Shown here: one piece after another, positions 1-5,954 of the stretch | How the letters are laid out: every line of letters starts with the position of its first letter | How positions within the stretch are numbered: position 1 is the stretch's first letter | Source of the DNA: JBDKTK01 sp039680225 | GTDB lineage: Bacteria; Desulfobacterota; Syntrophia; Syntrophales; UBA4778 | Assembly (NCBI GenBank): GCA_039680225.1 | Contig: JBDKTK010000159.1 | Location: 1-15,463, forward strand | DNA length: 15,463 nucleotides | Direction of reading: 5' to 3' | Made by a program: the position numbers and the translations under genes | Notes under the pieces: generated by a model | The model's database searches: none | Told to the model about the DNA's origin: nothing | The model's input: the letters and a program-made list of their open reading frames with translations, nothing else

Positions 1-1
1 G

Positions 2-127
2 ACGCCGGCGTTCATGAGAAGGGGCAAGGCCGCCGAAAATCAGAATGTCGTCAGGATGGGCGTCATCGACGACAACGACAACATCGATTTCGAGGTCCCG
101 GCGTTGTTGAGAAAACAGGCCGACTAA
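2..127 (+). CDS. ftsZ: Cell division protein FtsZ, C-terminal fragment
   Basis: Only the last 41 codons are present; the gene begins left of the window and ends at TAA 125-127. The fragment reads as a variable linker (TPAFMRRGKAAENQ at its start) followed by an acidic stretch and the tail FEVPALLRKQAD. That tail matches the conserved C-terminal peptide of FtsZ (hydrophobic-P-x-hydrophobic-L/F-R-R/K-Q-A-D), the segment that binds FtsA, ZipA and other division partners. FtsZ is the tubulin-like GTPase that forms the division ring. The GTPase domain is outside the window, so the call rests on the tail alone. In many bacteria ftsZ closes the dcw cell-wall cluster, which fits the unrelated genes that follow. 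The ending -RRQAD/-RKQAD is common in proteobacterial FtsZ. Confidence 0.75.
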   Translation, partial: TPAFMRRGKAAENQNVVRMGVIDDNDNIDFEVPALLRKQAD

Positions 128-161
128 GCCTGTTGTTTGTTGTGTTACAACCCCCTCCCCA

Positions 162-188
162 CGCCCGGGGTATGCATGTCCCCGGGCG
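162..188. terminator. GC-rich hairpin between convergent ftsZ and DUF2156 genes
   Basis: A perfect 9-bp inverted repeat, CGCCCGGGG at 162-170 and CCCCGGGCG at 180-188, encloses a 9-nt loop. It lies 34 nt after the ftsZ stop and between two converging genes, where a bidirectional terminator is expected. Neither side has a good T-run (CCTTCCTATATT follows on the plus strand), so it may stabilise mRNA ends or act with a termination factor. Confidence 0.45.
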
Positions 189-275
189 CCTTCCTATATT
201 CTGCGCAGATACCGGGCTTTGAAATTAACAATTGGATGCAGGTTAAAAAATGACTGCGGCGCCTTTTCTGGCCTA

Positions 276-1127
276 TTACTTCAAACCAACCCGGTATTTT
301 TTCACGAGGAATTCGGGGATGTAGGAGGACTTGGTTTTCCGCAGGTTCACCCTGCCCATGTCCTCTTCCATGTTGATGTATTCGTATTCGGGAATGGAAG
401 CGGCAAAACTGTTGAACATGAACTCGTAAAGGCCCTGGTATCCGGGCAGTCCCTTGATGAAATGGATTATGAAGACCCGCTGATTCAAGGGTTCGCCAAG
501 GAGAAAACCGACGGGCCCGCCGTTTGCCGAATATATTCTCCCGCTGAGCGGCAATTGGCCGAACCAGCGCAGCGCCTCCGCGCATTGCCTGTAGTCCGAG
601 TACTTCTCCTGCAGGCCGGTGGCGTCCTGCCATTTGCGCAGGATGTCGAATGCCGTGTCGATATCGGCGGGGCTGAATTCACGGATTGATCCTTCGTTAT
701 TGAGCAGGAACTGCTTGAGCCTGTTCCTTCTCCGGTTGTATTTCCCTCCCTTGAAGGACGCCAGTTTCTCGACCCGGAACAGGTAGTCCATCTCCCCCGA
801 TCGAAGGGTTATCTCGAACCGGCCGGGGTCGAACATGTCTTTCCATTTCTCCGCGATGGGGTAGAGGAAATCGTAATTCCGCATAAGTTCTGCGATATAA
901 TCCGCACCGAGCTTCACCGGGTCGGTCACCGGGGTGAGGAAATTATGACCGACCGGGTTTGTCCCGGCGATGAACACGGGCCCATCATCAAAAATAATGC
1001 GGTAATCGTACATGCCCCTGTACAGGAAGAGATTGCTGAAAGTAAAATCGGAGATGAATTCGTCAAGGCCGTTGACGTTCTCTGAAATTTCCCGGCGGTG
1101 CTCGATGCCGAGGCGCTCGATTCTCAT
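276..1127 (-). CDS. DUF2156 domain protein (phosphatidylglycerol lysyltransferase C-terminal-like, GNAT-like fold)
   Basis: A 283-aa soluble protein, the usual length for the family. It matches DUF2156, the domain that forms the catalytic C-terminal part of MprF-type aminoacyl-phosphatidylglycerol synthases and also occurs as a stand-alone protein of unknown substrate. Visible hallmarks are the basic KYNRRRNRLKQFL segment about halfway along, FLLGEPLNQRVFIIHFIKG in the second half, and the C-terminal INMEEDMGRVNLRKTKSSY block followed by P-E-F-L-V-K-K-Y. There are no membrane helices, so the flippase half of MprF is absent. The start is supported by AAAGGAAA 5-12 nt upstream. The gene faces away from the nitronate monooxygenase gene; the two share a 182-nt intergenic region. 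The family is clear, but the substrate cannot be told. Confidence 0.8.
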   Translation of the reverse strand: MRIERLGIEHRREISENVNGLDEFISDFTFSNLFLYRGMYDYRIIFDDGPVFIAGTNPVGHNFLTPVTDPVKLGADYIAELMRNYDFLYPIAEKWKDMFDPGRFEITLRSGEMDYLFRVEKLASFKGGKYNRRRNRLKQFLLNNEGSIREFSPADIDTAFDILRKWQDATGLQEKYSDYRQCAEALRWFGQLPLSGRIYSANGGPVGFLLGEPLNQRVFIIHFIKGLPGYQGLYEFMFNSFAASIPEYEYINMEEDMGRVNLRKTKSSYIPEFLVKKYRVGLK

Positions 1128-1180
1128 GAATTTCCTTTAAACTGGATTGGGACGAAGCAGGTTATTTGCTTAAACTTTGT

Positions 1181-1209
1181 TTGACAAGAGAAAATAACAC
1201 TCTTTGAAT
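1181..1209 (+). promoter_or_regulatory. Sigma70-type promoter for the nitronate monooxygenase gene
   Basis: A perfect -35 box TTGACA (1181-1186) is followed after exactly 17 nt by TTGAAT (1204-1209), which matches four of six -10 positions. It lies about 100 nt upstream of the start codon at 1310, giving a leader of roughly 95 nt. The same -35 region read on the minus strand is TTGTCA, so a divergent promoter for the DUF2156 gene may overlap it, but its -10 (TAACCT) is poor. Confidence 0.55.
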
Positions 1210-1248
1210 GGATTTTCAGCAGGTTTTCCGCCGGACATTCTCCTGGAC

Positions 1249-1272
1249 ATTCTGCCTGCAATTAGGCAGAAT
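1249..1272. promoter_or_regulatory. Perfect 9-bp dyad in the nitronate monooxygenase leader (candidate operator or RNA hairpin)
   Basis: ATTCTGCCT (1249-1257) and AGGCAGAAT (1264-1272) form a perfect 9-bp inverted repeat around a 6-nt centre GCAATT. It sits about 33 nt downstream of the expected transcription start and 37 nt before the start codon. The symmetry and size suit a dimeric repressor operator. In RNA it would form a short hairpin upstream of the ribosome binding site without covering it. No regulator gene is adjacent. Confidence 0.45.
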
Positions 1273-1309
1273 TCCCTCGAATTCATGTAATCTACCCGGG
1301 AGGACCAGG

Positions 1310-2347
1310 ATGAAGACCCGCATAACCGAAGCTTTCGGAATCGAATACCCTGTCCTGCTCTCCGGCATGAGCTGGATCAGCGTGCCCAGGATGGTTGCCG
1401 CCGTTTCCAATGCCGGCGGGCTGGGGATATTGGCGACAGGCCCCTTGAATGCCGGACAGACCCGCGATGCCATAAAGGAAATCAGGTCGCTTACGGACAA
1501 GCCTTTCGGCGCCAATGCCACCCTGCTGTTCCCCGGGGCCCGGGAAAATGCCAAGGTGCTGCTCGAGGAACAGGTGCCGGTGATCAACTTCTCGCTGGGC
1601 AAAGGCGACTGGGTGGTCAAAGCGGCCCATGCTTACGGCGGCAAAGTGATTGCGACGGTTGTCAACGCCAGGCATGCCAAACGCGCGCAGGACTTCGGAT
1701 GCGACGGGGTTATTGCGACCGGGCATGAAGCCGCGGCCCACGGCGAAGCCGTCACTTCTCTTGTCCTTGTCCCGACCCTCGTCGACAGCCTCAATATTCC
1801 CGTGATCGCGGCGGGAGGCTTCGGCGACGGCCGGGGGCTGGCGGCGGCGCTGGCCCTCGGCGCGGAAGGCATAGCCATGGGAACCAGGTTCATGACCACG
1901 AAGGAAAGCCCCCTGCATGCCATGTACAAGCGGCTGTCGATTGAAAAGGATGCTTACGACACGCTTTACTCAGACAGGTTTGACGGGCTGCTTTGCAGGA
2001 TCCTGGACACGGAGGCGGCCCGCCGCGCAATAAAGAAAGGCTTTGACCCGATAGCCGCCCTTCCCAATTCGCGCGAGATAGCGAAGCAGCTGGACCTGCC
2101 GTACTGGAAATTGTTTTTTGGGGTCCTGGCATCGGGTTGGAAGAACGCCCGCCAGCTTGCTTTCATGGCCAACGGTTTCTACGCCATTCGCAGGGCCACC
2201 GAGGACGGGGATGAGAACGGCGTCCTGCCGGCCGGCCAGGTGACAGGTCTGCTCCATGACGAACCGACCGTCGCCGAACTCCTGGAGCGCATGGTCGCCG
2301 AGGCAAAAGCCGTGCAGGAGAGGCTGGCCAAAGCCATGGGACCCTAG
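1310..2347 (+). CDS. Nitronate monooxygenase (2-nitropropane dioxygenase-like) FMN-dependent TIM-barrel protein
   Basis: The protein has 345 aa from ATG 1310, chosen because GGGAGGACC lies just upstream and because homology begins at once (MKTRITEAFGIEYPVLLSGM). The 5' extension to 1208 runs through the promoter and dyad and is not used. This is the NMO/2-nitropropane dioxygenase family, which also includes the enoyl-ACP reductase FabK. These are cytoplasmic flavoproteins that oxidise nitronates or reduce related substrates. Visible features are AGGLGILATG (35-44), the signature loop GHEAAAH (138-144), IPVIAAGGFGDGRGL (163-177) and GAEGIAMGTRF (184-194), the last two forming the FMN phosphate site. 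The usual loop is EAGGH; here both glycines are alanine while the histidine is kept. The gene is monocistronic with its own promoter and terminator. Substrate is unknown. Confidence 0.85.
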   Translation: MKTRITEAFGIEYPVLLSGMSWISVPRMVAAVSNAGGLGILATGPLNAGQTRDAIKEIRSLTDKPFGANATLLFPGARENAKVLLEEQVPVINFSLGKGDWVVKAAHAYGGKVIATVVNARHAKRAQDFGCDGVIATGHEAAAHGEAVTSLVLVPTLVDSLNIPVIAAGGFGDGRGLAAALALGAEGIAMGTRFMTTKESPLHAMYKRLSIEKDAYDTLYSDRFDGLLCRILDTEAARRAIKKGFDPIAALPNSREIAKQLDLPYWKLFFGVLASGWKNARQLAFMANGFYAIRRATEDGDENGVLPAGQVTGLLHDEPTVAELLERMVAEAKAVQERLAKAMGP

Positions 2348-2400
2348 GCTTTCCGCATTAGCGCCCGGGCGCATGTGCCGCTTTCAAAATGTTGAGAAAT

Positions 2401-2433
2401 AAAAAAGGCGCCGGACATTGCGGCGCCTTTTTT
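2401..2433. terminator. Bidirectional intrinsic terminator
   Basis: AAAAAAGGCGCCG (2401-2413) and CGGCGCCTTTTTT (2421-2433) form a 7-bp GC stem with a 7-nt loop (GACATTG). Six A on one side and six T on the other make it a working terminator on both strands. It serves the nitronate monooxygenase gene on the plus strand and the cold-shock gene on the minus strand. Confidence 0.92.
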
Positions 2434-2456
2434 ATTTGGTTCTGAGGCCCTGTTTG

Positions 2457-2657
2457 CTAAATTATGCGGACTTTCAAAGCTGCCGGTCCCTTCGGTCCCT
2501 GGTGGCTTTCGAATTGGACGCGCTGGCCCTCGTAAAGGGTCTTGAAACCGTCGATCTGAATAGCGCTGAAATGAACGAAAAGATCTCCACCTTCATCACT
2601 TTCTATAAAGCCGAAACCCTTCTTCTCATCGAACCACTTCACAATACCTTCCGCCAT
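2457..2657 (-). CDS. csp: Cold-shock protein, CspA family
   Basis: The protein has 66 aa and is a single complete cold-shock domain. It starts MAEGIVKWFDEKKGFGFI, carries RNP1 as KGFGFI (13-18) and RNP2 as LFVHF (26-30), and ends with the usual GPKGPAALKVRII-type strand. CspA proteins bind single-stranded RNA and DNA and melt secondary structure, acting as RNA chaperones and anti-terminators. Many members are not cold-induced. GGAGAAAAGAGGGGA precedes the ATG, and the gene ends in the shared bidirectional terminator at 2401-2433. About 220 nt separate it from the upstream GNAT gene on the same strand; csp genes often carry a long structured leader, but I found no clear promoter here. Confidence 0.95.
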   Translation of the reverse strand: MAEGIVKWFDEKKGFGFIESDEGGDLFVHFSAIQIDGFKTLYEGQRVQFESHQGPKGPAALKVRII

Positions 2658-2852
2658 TCCCCTCTTTTCTCCTTTCTCCGGACAGCCTTCAGTCCTTCCG
2701 ACCCGTGTCAGTTACGGCATGGAGCATCGGTGACAATTTGGCAATAATGAACCGGGTATTTTGGAGTATTATTAGTATAGAGCTGCCGGGCTCTCCATCG
2801 GGGGAACTCTGATTTTCATTTGCAAAATTCCTTAAAAGGACCTAAGGGCTTG

Positions 2853-2881
2853 GCGCAACCTGCAGGCCGTTGCCATTGCGC
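2853..2881 (-). terminator. Weak hairpin after the GNAT gene
   Basis: GCGCAA (2853-2858) and TTGCGC (2876-2881) form a perfect 6-bp stem directly after the GNAT stop codon on the minus strand. A T-rich but broken stretch follows in that direction. It could separate the GNAT transcript from csp, but the loop is long (17 nt) and the T-tract is poor. Confidence 0.3.
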
Positions 2882-3565
2882 TCAAACCGGCGCGATTCTC
2901 CTGAAACTCAAGGTGCGCTTGAAATTCCTCCACACATCTTCCCTGATGAGATATTCATGGAAACCGGCCCGGTTGCAGCCGGCTATCGCAGCCGCGTTGT
3001 TTTTATGGACAAATGTTATTGCGCGCCCGGCCCCCAGCCCCTTGCCCTTTTCGGAAATCTGGAACATGGCGCATGACATTATCCCCAGGCCGCGGTATTG
3101 CGGCGGAGTGTAGGCGCCCTCGAGCAGGACCTCGTCCGGTTCGAGCAGGGGGAAGCCGCCTTTGAAATAGTCCTGCACTTTTTTGTTCTCTTCCGGGCCG
3201 ATAAGCCATTGCATGTAACACGGCCTGTTGTTCGGATCGGCCGCGACAAAGCAGCGGGAGAACTCGGCCTTGATGAGCAGGGCCCTGCGGGCCCTGTCCT
3301 TGAGCTCCGGTTCCGACCTGCCGTTGCCCTCCCGCGCCAGGATGAAAGGCAAGTCCTGCTCCATGAGGGGCCGGATTATGATGGGGATTTTGGAAACAGG
3401 CATGGCGGCAGGTTTGGCCAGGTCGCGCTCGAGCCCGTAATATGACGTCTCGGACCGCATGCGCCGCAGGACCTCTTTCAGTAAAATTCCGGGATTGCCG
3501 CTCATGATTATCGAACCGACAATCTCCATGTCGTGAAGGAGGGGTTGAATTGCATTGTATTTCAT
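2882..3565 (-). CDS. GNAT-family N-acetyltransferase
   Basis: The protein has 227 aa. The C-terminal half is a GNAT domain: LLEGAYTPPQYRGLGIMSCAMF holds the acetyl-CoA pyrophosphate loop (Q-Y-R-G-L-G, form Q/R-x-x-G-x-G/A), and ITFVHKNNAAAIAGCNRAGF is the usual B-motif with the N-N-x-A-A-I-x-x-x-x-x-x-G-F pattern. The N-terminal ~100 aa are an extra domain, as in two-domain GNAT proteins whose first half is degenerate; the segment IIIRPLMEQDLPFILARE may be the start of such a domain. It would transfer an acetyl group from acetyl-CoA to an amine on an unknown substrate. No strong ribosome binding site precedes the ATG (GGAA only), so the start is the least certain part. Its upstream region is the 338-nt gap to the right. 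Confidence 0.8.
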   Translation of the reverse strand: MKYNAIQPLLHDMEIVGSIIMSGNPGILLKEVLRRMRSETSYYGLERDLAKPAAMPVSKIPIIIRPLMEQDLPFILAREGNGRSEPELKDRARRALLIKAEFSRCFVAADPNNRPCYMQWLIGPEENKKVQDYFKGGFPLLEPDEVLLEGAYTPPQYRGLGIMSCAMFQISEKGKGLGAGRAITFVHKNNAAAIAGCNRAGFHEYLIREDVWRNFKRTLSFRRIAPV

Positions 3566-3903
3566 TCTTTAAGTTCCGGCAGGTTTTTTTATAATCGTAG
3601 ATCAAAGCGCGGCATTAATATGTCAGGGCCGATATGAAATTCCGGCTGCCGGATGCTGATTTGATATTGGAATTAGTTTTAGGATTGAAAAACGGATTCC
3701 TGAATGCTTGTGTCGTAAGCCCCGGGCGGATACCGGAGCGCACAAACAATCTTCAGCCCTGCCGATTTCTGCACGGCAGCCTGCCCTTATTGGATTTCAG
3801 AGAAGCCCGCCGGGAAAATAAGGGCGGGCCTGATGGCCGGCGGCCCGCCCGCCCGATAGAATACGGCATCCGTATTGGGGAAGGTTAGTGATGGATTTTT
3901 TCT
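3566..3903. other. Intergenic region, 338 nt, no gene supported
   Basis: Separates two minus-strand genes. It holds the terminator of the DUF5335 gene (3822-3850), a 6-bp hairpin CTGCCG/CGGCAG at 3759-3779 without a T-run, and an AT-rich stretch at 3580-3600 that could contain the -10 box of the GNAT gene. A plus-strand reading frame at 3634-3888 has no ribosome binding site and no recognisable protein pattern. Confidence 0.6.
3816..3850 (-). terminator. Intrinsic terminator of the DUF5335 gene
   Basis: Read on the minus strand, GGGCGGGCC (3850-3842) and GGCCCGCCC (3830-3822) form a 9-bp GC stem with an 11-nt loop, followed by TTATTTT. It lies about 55 nt after the stop of the DUF5335 gene and fits a rho-independent terminator. 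Confidence 0.75.
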
Positions 3904-4239
3904 TCAGGATTGGAAAGTCACGATGAACTCTTCATTATCCCTGCCGGTGACCCGCATGACCTTTGCACGGCCTTCGTTGTCCTGCTCCAGCTTGACCTCC
4001 TTCGGGCCCATGATCGGGTGTTCGTATTTGAGCCGGTCGACCCCGAGCGAGATGGAAATCATCTCGCCGTGATGCGGGTCGTAATCGATGCCGAACAGCG
4101 GCATTTCATGCTCGACCTCCTCGCGCTTGTCCTGCATTAATTTCTCAATCTTGATTGAGCGGCCTTTGTTCCGGTTCGTAAACTCGTCAAAGAAATGGGG
4201 CCATTCATTATGGGGGATTTGCTCCGCGCTGGGCTGCAT
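3904..4239 (-). CDS. DUF5335-like small protein
   Basis: The protein has 111 aa, soluble and acidic, with no membrane segment. It opens with a PHNEWPHFFDEFTNRNKGR block, continues with IKIEKLMQDKREEVEHEMPLFGIDYD, and has the middle segment ISISLGVDRLKYEHPI before a basic end. This order (W-x-x-F-F-D-x-F, then a G-I-D-Y-D-type strand, then the H-x-I segment) recalls the DUF5335 family, which has no known function and often lies near stress genes. AAGGAG is well placed upstream of the ATG. The gene is divergent from the YHS gene across a 124-nt gap and has its own terminator. The family call is from memory of the pattern and should be taken as probable. Confidence 0.6.
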   Translation of the reverse strand: MQPSAEQIPHNEWPHFFDEFTNRNKGRSIKIEKLMQDKREEVEHEMPLFGIDYDPHHGEMISISLGVDRLKYEHPIMGPKEVKLEQDNEGRAKVMRVTGRDNEEFIVTFQS

Positions 4240-4363
4240 ATTTTGTCTCCTTTTAAATGGATAACAAAGACTAAATTATTTTTTCCGGACATGCCATCAA
4301 GCTTTCCCTGATTTTTAATTTCGCTTTGGATGAGAAAATTTGAAGCAAAAAGGAGGAAAAAAA

Positions 4364-4567
4364 ATGGTTGAGGACCCTGTATGCAAAATGGAAGTAGATG
4401 AAAAGAAAACGCCTTTCAAGAGCACATACGATCAGAAGGAATATTTCTTCTGCACCGGGCAGTGCAAGGCGGACTTTGACAGCAAGCCGCAACTGTACCT
4501 GGCCGGCGGCGTGCTGAAACCCGGCGAGACCACCGAGCAGATGGAGTCGGGAAAAGAGTCAACCTGA
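4364..4567 (+). CDS. YHS domain protein (small metal-binding domain)
   Basis: The protein has 67 aa from ATG 4364, chosen because AAAAGGAGGAAAA lies immediately upstream; a TTG start at 4340 would place that ribosome binding site inside the gene. The sequence follows the YHS pattern: DPVCKMEVD (4-12), then KEYFFCTGQCKADF (25-38), then P-Q-L-Y-L. Cys7, Cys30 and Cys34 are the likely metal ligands. YHS domains are related to TRASH domains and occur alone or joined to copper P-type ATPases, where they bind Cu or other soft metals. No ATPase or copper gene lies nearby; its neighbours are stress-type genes, so the metal and role are open. Confidence 0.88.
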   Translation: MVEDPVCKMEVDEKKTPFKSTYDQKEYFFCTGQCKADFDSKPQLYLAGGVLKPGETTEQMESGKEST

Positions 4568-4772
4568 GATTGGCTTTGCCGGGCGTGCGGGGAAGTCAAT
4601 AGGGGAACGCCGTACAGCCCCGGACTGACGCCGCAAGCTATTATCTGAATTTGAAATCAGAGCTTTTATGAAAATAAATCAGGATTTCCTCTATGGCACA
4701 AACCTGCCGGTTATTGTGAGATATTAAACACCCGGTCCGATTCCGGGAAAATTTACTCAGGGAGGGGGACAA

Positions 4773-5231
4773 ATGAGGCATTCAGAAATGAGTTCAGGCG
4801 GTTTGATGGAAACAATAAGAGAGAACCCGGTTTCATCGGCCCTGGTGGGATTGGGCCTGGGCTGGGCCATTGCAGGCGGGCTGAAAAAAATGATGGGCGG
4901 CGGCGGTTTGGATTGGGAAAGCGCCAGGGAAAAAATGGAAGGAATGGGCTCCGGGGAGATGAAGGAGAAAATGCAGGAGTACGCGGAAACGGCAAAAGAG
5001 AAAGCCGACCAGGCCCGTTACCAGGCCATGCAGTGGGGCTCCCAGGCGGTTGAATACCTGAAGGAAAACCCGTTCCTTGTCGTCGGCGCGGCGCTTGCAA
5101 TCGGGGCGGCGGTAGGGTTGGGGGCGAGCTACATGTCTTCACGCGGAATGGAGGAAGAAGAGGAGGATGTGTTCTTCTGCGCCACTTGCGGTGCGCCGCT
5201 CGAGCGCGAGGAAACATCGCATAGCTCTTAA
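4773..5231 (+). CDS. Glycine-rich membrane protein with two ENP motifs and a CxxC tail (DUF3618/DUF883-like)
   Basis: The protein has 152 aa. A first hydrophobic glycine-zipper segment (20-37) follows IRENP (15-19), and a second (101-119) follows LKENP (96-100). Between them lies a charged helical region (about 50-95) rich in E, K, A and Q. The N-terminal half resembles the RENP-GLGLGW segment of DUF3618 proteins, and the second helix resembles the C-terminal anchor of ElaB/YqjD (DUF883) proteins, which tether ribosomes or stress factors to the membrane in stationary phase. After a run of five glutamates it ends FFCATCGAPL, a single CxxC (136, 139) like half a zinc ribbon. GGGAGGGGG precedes the ATG. 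CsbD follows 13 nt later, so the two are probably co-transcribed. Function is not known; a stress or envelope role is inferred from motifs and neighbours. Confidence 0.75.
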   Translation: MRHSEMSSGGLMETIRENPVSSALVGLGLGWAIAGGLKKMMGGGGLDWESAREKMEGMGSGEMKEKMQEYAETAKEKADQARYQAMQWGSQAVEYLKENPFLVVGAALAIGAAVGLGASYMSSRGMEEEEEDVFFCATCGAPLEREETSHSS

Positions 5232-5244
5232 AAAAGGAACGATA

Positions 5245-5448
5245 ATGGACAAAGATATCCTTCTAGGAAAATGGAAGCAGCTGAAGGTCGAGTTTAAAAA
5301 ACAGTGGGGAAATCTGACCGACGATGACCTGGACAAGGCGGAAGGCGACCGGGACAAACTCCTGGGTGTCCTCCAGGAGAAGTACGGTTATTCGAAAGAC
5401 CAGGCCCGGGAGCATCTGGACCGGTTTTTAAACGAGCACAGGACCTGA
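5245..5448 (+). CDS. csbD: CsbD family stress protein
   Basis: The protein has 67 aa from ATG 5245; AAAAAAGGAAC precedes it, and the longer frame from 5167 overlaps the upstream gene. The full length fits CsbD: MDKDILLGKWKQLKVEFKKQW, then LTDDDLDKAEGDRDKLLG, then LQEKYGYSKDQAREHLDRF. CsbD-type proteins are small, acidic, helical and very abundant in general stress responses (sigmaB in Bacillus, RpoS in Escherichia for YjbJ). Their molecular role is unknown. It lies 13 nt after the ENP membrane protein gene, and the stop codon lies inside the stem of the hairpin that follows. Confidence 0.93.
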   Translation: MDKDILLGKWKQLKVEFKKQWGNLTDDDLDKAEGDRDKLLGVLQEKYGYSKDQAREHLDRFLNEHRT

Positions 5449-5477
5449 ATAGCCCTCCCCCAAGGGGGGCTATTCAG
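5445..5477. terminator. Hairpin between convergent csbD and the Spo0E-like gene
   Basis: CTGAATAGCCC (5445-5455) and GGGCTATTCAG (5467-5477) form a perfect 11-bp stem; the loop is TCCCCCAAGGG. The csbD stop codon lies in the left arm, and the last codons of the minus-strand gene overlap the right arm. On the plus strand CTAGTCTTCTCTTT follows, a weak T-rich tract. A bidirectional terminator or RNA-end stabiliser is likely. Confidence 0.65.
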
Positions 5478-5737
5478 CTAGTCTTCTCTTTAGATCTCTT
5501 TCTGCAGCGTTGCGCGGTGGAATCGATCAGCTTTAAAAACGACTCGACATCCTTCCTGGCAGTCTCGATCTCGCCGCCGGTGATGAATTCGGCATAGAGT
5601 GACTGGAAACTGTCGATGAGGCTGTCAAGTTCCGCCTGCGCAACAATGACTTCCCCGATATTCGGGCTCGACAGGCTGCTGTGCAGGAAAATGGCCGAAA
5701 TCCTGATCTTGTTCAGTTCGTTTATCTTTTCTTCCAT
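5474..5737 (-). CDS. Small helical protein, possibly Spo0E-like
   Basis: The protein has 87 aa from ATG 5737, with AGG 8 nt upstream. An in-frame ATG at 5890 would give 138 aa and has GGGGGG before it, but the added 51 residues look non-conserved and their start overlaps the hsp20 promoter. The core KINELNKIRISAIFLHSS-turn-NIGEVIVAQAELDSLIDSFQ reads as two helices. The second carries QAELDSLI, close to the SQELDxLI motif of Spo0E-like aspartyl-phosphate phosphatases (PF09388), and the spacing between the first R and ELD is also similar. Spo0E proteins dephosphorylate the response regulator Spo0A in endospore formers; no such pathway is visible here. It may equally be an unrelated helical hairpin. 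The basic tail CRKRSKEKTS is not a family feature. It converges on csbD. Confidence 0.45.
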   Translation of the reverse strand: MEEKINELNKIRISAIFLHSSLSSPNIGEVIVAQAELDSLIDSFQSLYAEFITGGEIETARKDVESFLKLIDSTAQRCRKRSKEKTS

Positions 5738-5883
5738 ATTTTTACCTGACGCATAATAGCCAGGAATCAGGCATCCGGCAAGCCCGGAATTCCAAATCCT
5801 GCTCTTATTTGTCCTTATCGGGAGCACTTCATCCCTGAGCCGGCAATAAGAAGTTACGCCGGGCAATTTCAGAATCGCCTTTA

Positions 5884-5912
5884 TTGCCATGAATCCCCCC
5901 CGGGCATAAAAT
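5884..5912 (+). promoter_or_regulatory. Sigma70-type promoter of the hsp20 operon
   Basis: TTGCCA (5884-5889) and TAAAAT (5907-5912) each match five of six consensus positions, with an ideal 17-nt spacer that contains a run of seven C. The start codon follows 43 nt later. No CIRCE element (TTAGCACTC-N9-GAGTGCTAA) and no obvious sigma32 pattern is seen. Confidence 0.6.
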
Positions 5913-5954
5913 TGTGTCTCTGCAGGGAAAAATTAATGAAAGGAGGGATTGATA

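Noticed and set aside
1208..1309. Longer N-terminus for the nitronate monooxygenase gene from ATG 1208
   Set aside because: The extension overlaps the -10 box and the dyad, has no ribosome binding site and is not protein-like; ATG 1310 has a good site and begins the conserved sequence.
3634..3888. An 84-codon plus-strand frame in the gap before the DUF5335 gene
   Set aside because: No ribosome binding site, no protein pattern, and its end runs through the terminator hairpin of the neighbouring gene.
4694..4707. Sigma54-type promoter before the ENP membrane protein gene (TGGCAC...TGCC)
   Set aside because: The spacing between GG and GC is 9 rather than 10, which normally abolishes recognition.
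5738..5890. A 51-residue N-terminal extension of the Spo0E-like protein
   Set aside because: GGGGGG before ATG 5890 is a possible ribosome binding site, but the extension is not conserved-looking and its start codon overlaps the -35 box of the hsp20 promoter; kept as an alternative only.
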